NCBI GenBank assembly: GCA_947499635.1
Contig: CANMPD010000002.1
Location: forward strand, 1-64,000
DNA length: 64,000 nt
DNA from: an uncultured Paracoccaceae bacterium
GTDB lineage: Bacteria; Pseudomonadota; Alphaproteobacteria; Rhodobacterales; Rhodobacteraceae
Reading direction: 5' to 3'
Shown: piece after piece, positions 1 through 7,734 of the stretch
How the letters are laid out: the number at the start of each line of letters is the position of its first letter
Position numbering within the stretch: position 1 is the stretch's first letter
The notes under the pieces: generated by a model
Seen by the model: the letters and a program-made list of their open reading frames with translations, nothing else
What the model was told of the DNA's origin: nothing
Databases searched by the model: none
Made by a program: the position numbers and the translations under genes

Positions 1-120
1 AAATTTTGCGAATTATTTAACAACCCCCCGGCCAAAAAAACCTTGTTTTTGTGTTTTTTCTTTTTTTAAAACCCCCCAAAAAATTAAACCGGGGTCGTGC
101 CCCCTGGTTTTTCGGTTGGG
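1..120. other. Homopolymer-rich window edge, no gene
   Basis: This stretch is a run of A, T, C and G homopolymers of five to seven bases, unlike anything else in the window. No credible reading frame runs through it. It may be a poorly resolved contig end or a low-complexity intergenic segment; the sequence alone cannot tell these apart. Confidence 0.5.
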
Positions 121-140
121 GGCTGGCCCCCACGCGACCG

Positions 141-175
141 GCGCGTCGCGCGCCCCTGCGGGGCGCGCGACGCGC
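141..175. repeat. Perfect 16-bp inverted repeat (GC hairpin)
   Basis: Bases 141-156 are the exact reverse complement of 160-175, with a 3-nt TGC loop at 157-159, and the arms are almost all G and C. A second small dyad (GGGGG...CCCCC) lies just before it. It sits about 90 bp downstream of the end of tag on the minus strand, so it could act as a strong transcription-stopping hairpin, but no T-tract follows on either strand. A REP-like repeat is the other possibility. Confidence 0.75.
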
Positions 176-263
176 TAGGCCCAACTCTTTCAAAGGTCCG
201 TCAGGACATTTTAGAAAGCGGCGGGAGCTCTCCCCAGACTAAAAACCTCGGCACATTTCGAAA

Positions 264-863
264 TCACGGGCGTTCAAAACTCTTTCGCTGAGTGTCCGCC
301 AACGCGCGGCAATGGCATCCTATAGCGTGATCATTGACCAAACCCATCGCCTGCATGAATGCAAATGCCGTCGTTGGGCCAACGAATTTCCATCCGCGCT
401 TTTTCAGTTCCTTGGACAGGGCCACGCTTTCCGGGCACGTCGAAGCCGTCTGAGGCTCGGGTGGGGTTTGTGGCTCATATTGCCAAAAGAACCGCGCAAG
501 AGATCCTTCACGTTCGACCATTTCAACGGCACGGGCTGCATTATTGATCGCCGCTTCGATCTTGCCGCGATGGCGTATGATCCCCGCATCGGCCATCAGC
601 CGCGCGACATCTTGCGCTCCGAAATTGGCCACGACATTAAAGTCAAAACCCGCAAAACCGGCGCGGAAATTTTCGCGCTTGGACAAAATAGTGCGCCAAC
701 TGAGGCCGGACTGAAAGCCTTCAAGGCATATCTTTTCGAACAACCTTTGATCATTATCGATGGGAAAACCCCACTCGTCATCATGATATCGAACAAAATC
801 AGGCGCAGAGGCAACCCATCCGCAACGCATCAAACCATCCGCGCCAGTCACAAGCTTACTCAT
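264..863 (-). CDS. tag: DNA-3-methyladenine glycosylase I
   Basis: This 199-residue protein is a base-excision repair enzyme that removes 3-methyladenine from alkylated DNA in the cytoplasm. The TAG-family blocks are all visible: RCGWV near residue 13, YHDDEWG at 26-32, LFEKICLEGFQSGLSW, GIIRHRGKI, and GPTT...FMQAMGLVNDH near the C terminus. The zinc ligands of the family match Cys14, His27, the His of VNDH and the following GC cysteine. Length is slightly above the E. coli enzyme because of about ten extra N-terminal residues; a start at Met12 is possible. Its ATG overlaps the stop of the upstream YciI-like gene by 4 bp, so the two are probably translated from one message. Confidence 0.95.
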   Translation of the reverse strand: MSKLVTGADGLMRCGWVASAPDFVRYHDDEWGFPIDNDQRLFEKICLEGFQSGLSWRTILSKRENFRAGFAGFDFNVVANFGAQDVARLMADAGIIRHRGKIEAAINNAARAVEMVEREGSLARFFWQYEPQTPPEPQTASTCPESVALSKELKKRGWKFVGPTTAFAFMQAMGLVNDHAIGCHCRALADTQRKSFERP

Positions 864-1153
864 TCAGCCCCCCGTAGAAAATCCAATCTCGGATCCATCA
901 AACTGGGCGCGATGCCGATGATCTCTGGTACGACAATCCCATTGGCAACAAGAGGATCCTGCGCCACCCGCGCGCTGAGCGTCTCTTCGTCTTCACCTAC
1001 TGCTAAAATTGCGTTCCCCTCACCATCCGTAATCGCGCCTGCCATCAAGAAGGCACCGTCTTCAAAGCCTTGTATCACCCAAGCCTTGTGAGCATCTAGG
1101 AACTCTGCCAGTCGATCATTTTGTCCCGTGAATGTCAGCAAGATAAAATACAT
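860..1153 (-). CDS. YciI-like protein
   Basis: A 97-residue small protein with the ferredoxin-like YciI/YCII-related fold. It opens MYFILLTFTG, has a central DAHKAWVIQGFEDG segment with the conserved His, and ends in an EIIGIAPSL block resembling the family's C-terminal strand. The family has no settled biochemical role, although some members are linked to hydrolytic or dehalogenating reactions. It is the first gene of a two-gene unit with tag (4-bp ATGA overlap). A link to alkylation damage is only suggested by that neighbour. Confidence 0.8.
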   Translation of the reverse strand: MYFILLTFTGQNDRLAEFLDAHKAWVIQGFEDGAFLMAGAITDGEGNAILAVGEDEETLSARVAQDPLVANGIVVPEIIGIAPSLMDPRLDFLRGAE

Positions 1154-1279
1154 CTTGTGCTCCTGTGTCTGAGGTTTGCCGTATCATAGCATTCATTAAC
1201 TCATGTCTTCCCATGATCAAAGGCGTGAAGCACTGTAACCATAAGCCACTCAAACTCACTTACAGGCCACGACAGTCCC

Positions 1280-1729
1280 CTATCTCTTCTGCGCAAAAAA
1301 ACTCTTGAGGAGAGATTCGCACTCTGTCGCCAACATGCCCTCATAAACCTCAGGGTTATGATGCGTCTGCGGGTGTTCAAAAACACAGGCCCCCTGCCCG
1401 ACGCCGCCTGATTTTGGGTCGGATGCGCCGTAATAAACCCGGCGAATACGCGCCGCGGCGATGACGGCAGCGCACATAGCGCAAGGCTCTAGTGTGACAT
1501 ACAAATCATAACCCGGCAGGCGCTCGCTCTCCATGACAGCGCAGGCCGCGCGAATTGCGAGCATCTCGGCATGGGCGGAGGGGTCGTTTAATTCACGCGT
1601 CCGATTGCCAGCACGGGCAACGATTTCACCTTGTGGCGACACCAAAACAGCGCCGACGGGTACCTCACCGCGCTGCGCAGCTGCGCGCGCCTCAACAAGC
1701 GCATCGGACATATAAGAGCGAAAGACCAT
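1280..1729 (-). CDS. tadA: tRNA-specific adenosine deaminase
   Basis: A 149-residue cytidine/deoxycytidylate deaminase-fold enzyme that converts A34 to inosine in the tRNA-Arg(ACG) wobble position. The zinc and catalytic motifs are clear: His53-Ala-Glu55 (HAE) and PCAMC with Cys83 and Cys86. The VTLEPCAMC and RIRRVYYGA blocks are typical of TadA rather than guanine deaminase. The C terminus ends ESLLKSFFAQKR, a TadA-like helix. It is transcribed away from the rluB-like gene, with only about 77 bp between the two starts, so both promoters must lie in that gap. Confidence 0.94.
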   Translation of the reverse strand: MVFRSYMSDALVEARAAAQRGEVPVGAVLVSPQGEIVARAGNRTRELNDPSAHAEMLAIRAACAVMESERLPGYDLYVTLEPCAMCAAVIAAARIRRVYYGASDPKSGGVGQGACVFEHPQTHHNPEVYEGMLATECESLLKSFFAQKR

Positions 1730-1806
1730 ATCTTTAGGTGCCTCAGACCGGCTTCAGACGCAATGGGCATCTTTCGCCCTCGCCCGCTTTGCTCTATGGC
1801 AGAGGG

Positions 1807-2988
1807 ATGAGCAAGAAACCGACATCCCGCCCCACCGCGTCTCAACCTTCACCCGAGGCTGCGTCTGACACACATGAAGGCGATCGTATCGCCAAGGTTC
1901 TGTCACGCGCAGGCGTTGCGTCGCGGCGCGAAGCGGAGCGGATGATCGCGGAAGGTCGCGTCAAGGTGAACGGCACAGTGATCGACAGCCCTGCGCTGAA
2001 CGTCACATCGCGGGCGCGCATCGAGGTGGATGATGCCCCCCTTCCCGAAGCTGAGGCGCCGCGCCTGTGGCTCTATTACAAACCCATCGGTTTGGTCAGC
2101 ACAAACTCGGACGAAAAAGGCCGCGAAACGCTGTTTGATCGCCTGCCTGACACCTTGCCACGGGTCATGACCGTTGGTCGTCTCGACATCAATTCCGAAG
2201 GGCTGCTGTTGCTGACAAATGATGGCGGCATCAAACGCCAGCTTGAGCTGCCCTCGACAGGATGGCTGCGCCGCTACCGTGTGCGTATAAACGGACGACC
2301 ACAAGAGCGTGACTTTGAACCGCTGCGCAAAGGTCTGGTGATTGATGGCGAGCGCTTTCAACCCATGCAGGTGACGTTTGATCGCCAGCAAGGCGCCAAC
2401 GCTTGGGTCACAATTGGCCTTCGTGAAGGCAAGAACCGTGAAATTCGCCGTGCGATGGAAGATATCGGTTATCAGGTAAACCGCCTGTTGCGGATCTCGT
2501 ATGGCCCGTTCCAGCTTGGCGATTTAAAACCTGGTGATGTCGAAGAATTGCGCAGCCGCGTGGTCCGCGACCAACTCGGGCTTGAGGCTCCGGAACAGTC
2601 AGACAGCAAACCGACTGGTCGCCCTATGCGCAGTGGCAAAGGCCCTGCGGGGAAAAAACCATTTGGGAAAGGGCCCGTTGGCAAATCTGCAGGTAAATTT
2701 GGGACAGGTACAGGCCCCAAAGGAAAATCTGCGGGGCGCCCAGATAGCCGTTATGAAGACCGCCCCACACGCAACACCGATGGTCGATCTGCCCACCGAA
2801 GTGCTGCCGCTGATCCATCGAAACCTTTAGGGTCACGCGGTAAAAAACACACAGGCAAACCCACAGGTAAACCCTCTGGAAAGCCCGCAGGCAAATCTTA
2901 TGGACGCCCAAGTACGACAAAGCCCGGCCCACGCGCGGGTAGCGGAAGACCCGGATCTGGCAAAGGCCCCAGAAATTCACGTGACTGA
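1807..2988 (+). CDS. rluB: RluB/RsuA-family rRNA pseudouridine synthase
   Basis: The 393-residue product has an N-terminal S4 RNA-binding domain (RIAKVLSRAGVASRREAERM) and a RsuA/RluB/RluE/RluF catalytic domain with the signature GRLDINSEGLLLL, whose Asp is the nucleophile. REGKNREIRRAME is the usual second block. This most likely makes the pseudouridine at 23S rRNA position 2605 (E. coli numbering). About 130 C-terminal residues form a basic Gly/Lys/Pro tail with repeated GKP/GKS units, which would bind RNA non-specifically. An upstream in-frame ATG at 1738 adds 23 unlike-family residues and would invade the intergenic gap; 1807 has AGAGGG just before it and is preferred. Confidence 0.9.
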   Translation: MSKKPTSRPTASQPSPEAASDTHEGDRIAKVLSRAGVASRREAERMIAEGRVKVNGTVIDSPALNVTSRARIEVDDAPLPEAEAPRLWLYYKPIGLVSTNSDEKGRETLFDRLPDTLPRVMTVGRLDINSEGLLLLTNDGGIKRQLELPSTGWLRRYRVRINGRPQERDFEPLRKGLVIDGERFQPMQVTFDRQQGANAWVTIGLREGKNREIRRAMEDIGYQVNRLLRISYGPFQLGDLKPGDVEELRSRVVRDQLGLEAPEQSDSKPTGRPMRSGKGPAGKKPFGKGPVGKSAGKFGTGTGPKGKSAGRPDSRYEDRPTRNTDGRSAHRSAAADPSKPLGSRGKKHTGKPTGKPSGKPAGKSYGRPSTTKPGPRAGSGRPGSGKGPRNSRD

Positions 2989-3052
2989 GGCCCATATTCC
3001 GCACTTCCCCCTAGCACAAAGCTCTCGTAACTCGTAGATTTGCGATACCTGT

Positions 3053-3160
3053 ATGACATTGTCGCGGCTGGGGGCCGAGTGTTTCGTGAAAAACCTTTCG
3101 TTTGTTGTACTCCTGATTTTATTGCTGGGCCTCAGCACCGGCTGGATCGTAGGAGCCTAA
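3053..3160 (+). CDS. Possible small membrane peptide
   Basis: A 35-codon frame starting at ATG 3053 (or GTG 3086) reads into a hydrophobic run, FVVLLILLLGLSTGWIVG, which could span the membrane once, and stops at 3160, five bases before the XpaC-like start. The Shine-Dalgarno AGGAG for the next gene (3151-3155) lies inside its last codons, which is the pattern of translational coupling. There is no strong ribosome site for the peptide itself. It resembles no family I recognise. The same bases are also open in the frame of the next gene, so chance cannot be excluded. Confidence 0.35.
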   Translation: MTLSRLGAECFVKNLSFVVLLILLLGLSTGWIVGA

Positions 3161-3165
3161 AGGCC

Positions 3166-4056
3166 ATGTCAAAACGATTTGGTGGGCAATACAGCCCTAA
3201 TGCGCAATCAGACACCGCGCCCCTCTCTCCCCCCTCACAAGTACCACAGCCAACACGGGTTGGGTTTCGGGCAAATTTGATGGTGTTGCCGGCCTCGTTT
3301 ATGTTGGTCATCTCGATATTTTCGGGCGCAAGCGCAATGATCTTGGGTCTTGTAACCGCTGCACTGTGGTACGGTGGGGTCTATATGCTGCGACAGGGGA
3401 TCAAAGCGCAGGCCGCTTATGACGCCCGCCGGGTCGCACGTCGCCCTGCATTGCCTCGTAAGATAGCCGCCGCTGCGTTAACAGCAATTGGCGCAGCTGT
3501 CGCCGCCTGGAACGCAGAGGCCACAATGGTGACATCGGTTTTATACGCGATTGCAACATTGGCCTTACATCTGTTCACCTTTGGTTTTGACCCCGTGTCA
3601 GACAAAGGCATGGACATGGCGGATGATTTCCAAAACAGCCGTGTGGCACGTGTTCTTGACGAGGCTGAGGCCTATCTGACTGCCATGCATGAGGCCGCTG
3701 CCGGTCTGAAGGATCGTCAGGTCCTAGCGCGTGTTGACCAATTTCAAACTGTCGTACGCAATATGGCGCGCACCGTCGAAGAAGACCCTCGTGATCTCAC
3801 CGCGGCCCGCAAATACCTGACCGTCTATCTACAGGGGGCACGTGATGCGACGCGTAAGTTCGCGGAGATTGTCCCTCATGTTCAAGATCAACAAGCGCGC
3901 ACTGACTATCTGTTGCTGCTGGATGATTTGGAACTAAACTTTACCACCAAACACCAGACCCTTCTGGACGCGGATCGTAACGATCTCACCATTGAAATCG
4001 AGGTATTGCGCGAAAGACTGCAACGCGAAGGCGTGCATCTTGACCGTTCTGTTTAA
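3166..4056 (+). CDS. XpaC-like membrane protein
   Basis: A 296-residue protein of the family annotated as 5-bromo-4-chloroindolyl phosphate hydrolysis (XpaC). After a hydrophilic N terminus it has two hydrophobic regions with paired helices (about residues 35-75 and 95-130), then a helical soluble domain with VARVLDEAEAYL, LARVDQFQTVVRNM and a final coiled-coil segment. The name comes from a Bacillus plate phenotype; the family is not shown to be a phosphatase. It precedes TelA, its usual genomic partner, by 21 bp. I placed the start at 3166 because AGGAG lies 10 bp upstream; a longer in-frame start at 3040 adds an unlikely 42-residue lead. Confidence 0.85.
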   Translation: MSKRFGGQYSPNAQSDTAPLSPPSQVPQPTRVGFRANLMVLPASFMLVISIFSGASAMILGLVTAALWYGGVYMLRQGIKAQAAYDARRVARRPALPRKIAAAALTAIGAAVAAWNAEATMVTSVLYAIATLALHLFTFGFDPVSDKGMDMADDFQNSRVARVLDEAEAYLTAMHEAAAGLKDRQVLARVDQFQTVVRNMARTVEEDPRDLTAARKYLTVYLQGARDATRKFAEIVPHVQDQQARTDYLLLLDDLELNFTTKHQTLLDADRNDLTIEIEVLRERLQREGVHLDRSV

Positions 4057-4077
4057 CCTGACACGAAAGGCTCTCTC

Positions 4078-5268
4078 ATGTCCGAGATCATAAAACAAAA
4101 GGCCGCAGAGGCTGAAACTTTGGTCAAAGAGATAACCAATACTGTCTTGACTGAACCCAAGACCGAGGTCTCCACGCTCGACGCTGCAGACGCCCCGACA
4201 TCCAATGAAATCCGTCAACGCATGGATGAAATTGATATGAGTAATACGAACTCTATCATTTCGTTCGGCTCTGCCGCTCAGGCGGAATTGCAGACGATTT
4301 CGCAAGCCATGCTGCAAGATGTGCGCAACAAAGATGTAGGCCCTGCTGGCGACAGTCTGCGCGATATCGTCACCACCATTCGCGGGTTTTCTGTGTCAGA
4401 GCTGGACGTGCGCCGGACACCAACCTTTTGGGAACGCATACTGGGCCGTGCTGCGCCTTTTGCAAAATTCACGGCCAAATTTGAAACCGTTCAAGGCCAG
4501 ATCGACAAGATCACCGACAATTTGTTGTCACACGAACATACGCTGTTGAAAGACATCAAATCGCTGGATCTTTTGTACGAAAAGACCCTCAACTTCTATG
4601 ACGAGTTGGGACTGTATATTGCCGCCGGTACAACCAAGCTGCTTGATTTGGGAACAACGGATATCCCTGCCCTAGAAGCCGCCGTGCAAGCGGCTCCAGA
4701 AGAGGATCAGGTGATCCGCGCACAAGAACTGCGCGATTTGCGCGCAGCGCGCGATGACCTCGAACGTCGCGTGCATGATCTGAAACTGACCCGTCAGGTC
4801 ACCATGCAATCGCTGCCTTCGATCCGTTTGGTACAGGAAAATGACAAGTCACTGGTGACAAAGATCAACTCGACCCTCGTGAACACGGTTCCGCTGTGGG
4901 AAACACAACTGGCGCAGGCCGTAACCATTCAACGTTCAAGCGAAGCGGCAGCGGCGGTAAAAGAGGCCAATGACCTAACAAACGAACTGCTGACGGCGAA
5001 TGCCGCCAATCTGCGATCAAGTAACAACGCCATCCGTCAAGAAATGGAGCGTGGCGTGTTTGATATTGAAGCTGTCAAACAAGCCAATGCCGATCTCATT
5101 GGCACCATTCAAGAAAGCCTGCAAATCGCCGATGACGGCAAAGCAAAACGCGCCGCCGCCGAGGCCGAATTGCAAAAGATGGAGACCGATTTGCGCGATA
5201 CTCTTGCGGCTGCAAAAGCCCGTAAGGATGGGGTTGGCGATACTGCTGCAACCTCGGTTCCGGCCTAA
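4078..5268 (+). CDS. TelA-like toxic anion resistance protein
   Basis: A 396-residue, almost wholly helical cytoplasmic protein of the TelA/KlaA family. Family blocks include the FGSAAQAELQTISQAML segment near residue 63, the long central region with LLYEKTLNFYDELGLYIAAG, and MQSLPSIRLVQENDKSLVTKI followed by NTVPLWETQLAQA. TelA homologues contribute to tellurite and cell-envelope stress tolerance in several bacteria; the mechanism is not settled. It follows the XpaC-like gene and is followed 23 bp on by the DUF2927 gene, so the three are probably one operon. An AAAGG ribosome site precedes the ATG. Confidence 0.92.
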   Translation: MSEIIKQKAAEAETLVKEITNTVLTEPKTEVSTLDAADAPTSNEIRQRMDEIDMSNTNSIISFGSAAQAELQTISQAMLQDVRNKDVGPAGDSLRDIVTTIRGFSVSELDVRRTPTFWERILGRAAPFAKFTAKFETVQGQIDKITDNLLSHEHTLLKDIKSLDLLYEKTLNFYDELGLYIAAGTTKLLDLGTTDIPALEAAVQAAPEEDQVIRAQELRDLRAARDDLERRVHDLKLTRQVTMQSLPSIRLVQENDKSLVTKINSTLVNTVPLWETQLAQAVTIQRSSEAAAAVKEANDLTNELLTANAANLRSSNNAIRQEMERGVFDIEAVKQANADLIGTIQESLQIADDGKAKRAAAEAELQKMETDLRDTLAAAKARKDGVGDTAATSVPA

Positions 5269-5291
5269 TACGGCTCAAAGGGGGCAGCCTT

Positions 5292-6326
5292 ATGTCATAT
5301 ACGTCAAAGGGGCCACGCCTGTGGGCGCAGCTCTGTATATTAAGCCTGCCCTTGCTCGCAGCCTGCGCCACCACAGAGCTCGAACACTCCCCGCCTCTGC
5401 CGCGGCCTTCGCTTCCGCCAAAAGCCGCCCAGATCTATACCCCCTCGGTGCAGGCACAGGAGTTGAGTGCCTATTACAGATCCTTGGAGCAAGATTTGCT
5501 GACCAGAGGGCTCTTGCGTACAGATGGCGGCGGACCTGACACGCCCTATGATGCCGAGGATCTCGCAACGCAATTTGAGCAGCTGGCCTTTTATGATGAA
5601 TACGGCAGTCGCACGCAGGGCAACAGCCCCGGAGGCCTCGCGCGTTGGGAAGACCCTGTTGTCCTCAAGGCGGTCTTTGGGCCATCGGTCACGGCACGTC
5701 AAAAAGCCCGAGACCAACGCATTCTGCGCAGTTACGCCATACGTCTGGCTCGGGTTACCGGACATCCGGTGCGATTGGGTGGAGAAGCCCGCCGCAGCAA
5801 CTTTACCGTGATTTTTGCCGGCATCGACGATGCCGAGTTTGTCCAAGACCAGGTGCTGCGCACATTGCCACATCTGTCGACCGCCGATCTTGCCCTATTT
5901 ACCACACCACCACGCCAGTTTTACTGTCTGGTCACAGCTGGCGGGTTACGCCAAAGCCCGCTGACCTACACGCGCGGTGTTGCGTTGATCCGCGCCGAGC
6001 AACCAGATCTGATGCGCCAAGCCTGCATTCACGAAGAAGTTGCCCAAGGGTTGGGTCTGCGCAACGACAGTCCCCGCGCCCGTCCGTCGATCTTTAACGA
6101 TGACGATGAATTCGCGCTCCTCACCAGCTATGATGAGAGCCTCCTCAAGATGCTGTACGATGCACGCCTCTCTCCAGGAATGAACGCTGAGGACGCCCGC
6201 CCGATCGTTGCTAAAATCGCCCAAACTTACTGGGCGCAAACACATGAGCCACAAACAAGTGCCAACAGCGACGACACCCAATATGTGCCCATCTCGTGGC
6301 GACATGAAGACCCACCGCTATTTTAG
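5292..6326 (+). CDS. DUF2927 lipoprotein
   Basis: A 344-residue protein with a lipoprotein signal: a short hydrophobic stretch ending LPLLAAC, with Cys25 as the lipidated residue. The mature part contains the DUF2927 domain, with a CIHEEVAQGLGLRND block whose HEE..QGLGL arrangement looks like a metallopeptidase-type helix, followed by DDDEFALLTSYDE. Families of this type are predicted peptidase-like but unproven. A 27-residue Pro-rich linker follows the lipid site. Its place directly after telA suggests an outer-face partner of the same envelope system. Confidence 0.8.
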   Translation: MSYTSKGPRLWAQLCILSLPLLAACATTELEHSPPLPRPSLPPKAAQIYTPSVQAQELSAYYRSLEQDLLTRGLLRTDGGGPDTPYDAEDLATQFEQLAFYDEYGSRTQGNSPGGLARWEDPVVLKAVFGPSVTARQKARDQRILRSYAIRLARVTGHPVRLGGEARRSNFTVIFAGIDDAEFVQDQVLRTLPHLSTADLALFTTPPRQFYCLVTAGGLRQSPLTYTRGVALIRAEQPDLMRQACIHEEVAQGLGLRNDSPRARPSIFNDDDEFALLTSYDESLLKMLYDARLSPGMNAEDARPIVAKIAQTYWAQTHEPQTSANSDDTQYVPISWRHEDPPLF

Positions 6327-6461
6327 TAATTTTCCGTTTGGAACCGTTGGCAAACTAAGGATGTCCGCCTTGCCTATGCATACCTTTTGCACCAACATCG
6401 ATCCAGCTTAAGAAAATATCGAGAAAACTGTCATATTGATGCCTGGAGCGATGAGGTTTCC

Positions 6462-7637
6462 ATGGCAGTTTCTCTAAACGGTATAATTTTTGATCAGGTC
6501 TATGGTGACAACTCCGGCGGTGACGAATTTGATACCGACGGCGATGGCACCGCGACTCAAGAAGATGAATTCATCTCCTTCACCAATACAACCGACAGCG
6601 ACATCGACATCTCTGGCTGGCAAATTTGGGTGGATCAAAACGACAGAAGTGCCGGAGCAGAGGACAAACCCATCGGTGGGCTGTATCATACCTTTGACAG
6701 TGGCACTGTTTTGAGCAGCAACGACACCCTGTATGTTATCAACGAAATCACCGGCAGCGAGAAAAACTGGCAGCAGGAATCCTCTGAAGGTGGAGAAGAA
6801 AGTGGCGCGGGCGGTGTTTCAACCAATTTCTTATCCGAAGGTTTTCGAAGTGGTGCAGACTCCGTTGCTCTCGTAAATCCGGATACCGGAGAATACATCA
6901 TATTCAACATGGGCCCCGTCACCGCAGAGCTCTCTTCTGTACCAGGGTTTCCCGGAACAACCGTTGTGGGCGAAGTCGATGGTGACAGTATCCAAGATGA
7001 CTATGCGGCGGGGTATTCTTACCAATACGACAGCAATACAAGTTCCTACATCTACGATGCCGTCTATGTCCCGTGTTTCGCATCCGGGACTTTAATCGAA
7101 ACCGACACCGGCCCCCGCCCCATAGAGTCCCTGCGCGCCGGTGATATGATTTTGACCAAGGACGACGGATTTCAGCCCCTGCGTTTTTTGGTCGTACGGC
7201 AACAGAATTTTCGTGACCCCGCCGCGTCGCATAAGAAACAGCCGATTGAATTCAAACCCGGAAGCCTTGGGAAAGGCCTGCCCTACAACACGCTGCGCGT
7301 CTCGCCCAATCACTGCATGTTATGGCGCGACCTACAGGGCCGTGAACATCTCGTCCCGGCCAAGGCCTTCGTCGATCACCCCAAGGTCCGTCAATGTTGC
7401 TCGGTGCGCAAAGTTACATATTGTCATTTGGTGTTTGACAAACACCAGATCGTGCAAACATTTGGCGTCTGGTCCGAGAGTTTCCTATTGGGCAGCTGGA
7501 GCCGCAGACGGGCCGCACCTCAGCTACAGCGTGCTCTTGCATATCACGCACCTGACTTACACAACAGTTCGCCTGCACGGGCTTTACAAAGAGTGCAAAC
7601 GGCTAAGGCTCTGCTAGCCAAAGTGCGGCATGGCTGA
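6462..7637 (+). CDS. Lamin-tail/Hint domain protein
   Basis: The 391-residue product has an N-terminal acidic beta-rich region resembling a lamin-tail domain (DEFISFTNTTDSDIDISGW, then DTLYVINEITG), followed by a Hint (hedgehog/intein) domain that begins CFASGTLIETDTGPRPIESL with Cys205 as the likely autoprocessing residue. LRVSPNHCMLW is the conserved second Hint block. About 60 basic residues follow the Hint core. Such proteins are common in Rhodobacteraceae and are thought to self-cleave during or after export; this one has no classical signal peptide. The ATG at 6462 has a GAGG site; an in-frame ATG at 6387 gives a 25-residue extension unlike the family. Confidence 0.85.
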   Translation: MAVSLNGIIFDQVYGDNSGGDEFDTDGDGTATQEDEFISFTNTTDSDIDISGWQIWVDQNDRSAGAEDKPIGGLYHTFDSGTVLSSNDTLYVINEITGSEKNWQQESSEGGEESGAGGVSTNFLSEGFRSGADSVALVNPDTGEYIIFNMGPVTAELSSVPGFPGTTVVGEVDGDSIQDDYAAGYSYQYDSNTSSYIYDAVYVPCFASGTLIETDTGPRPIESLRAGDMILTKDDGFQPLRFLVVRQQNFRDPAASHKKQPIEFKPGSLGKGLPYNTLRVSPNHCMLWRDLQGREHLVPAKAFVDHPKVRQCCSVRKVTYCHLVFDKHQIVQTFGVWSESFLLGSWSRRRAAPQLQRALAYHAPDLHNSSPARALQRVQTAKALLAKVRHG

Positions 7638-7734
7638 CCTCTATTAAATCCAGCTTACACGCTGGAAGTTTTAGGCCGAAGTGATTAGTTTACCTTCAGA
7701 TCCGCCAAGTGCGGCGATAGGAGGGTAAAATTTC

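Noticed and set aside
312-1091. 259-codon plus-strand frame over tag and YciI
   Set aside because: The minus strand carries the clear tag and YciI motifs; this frame has no family features.
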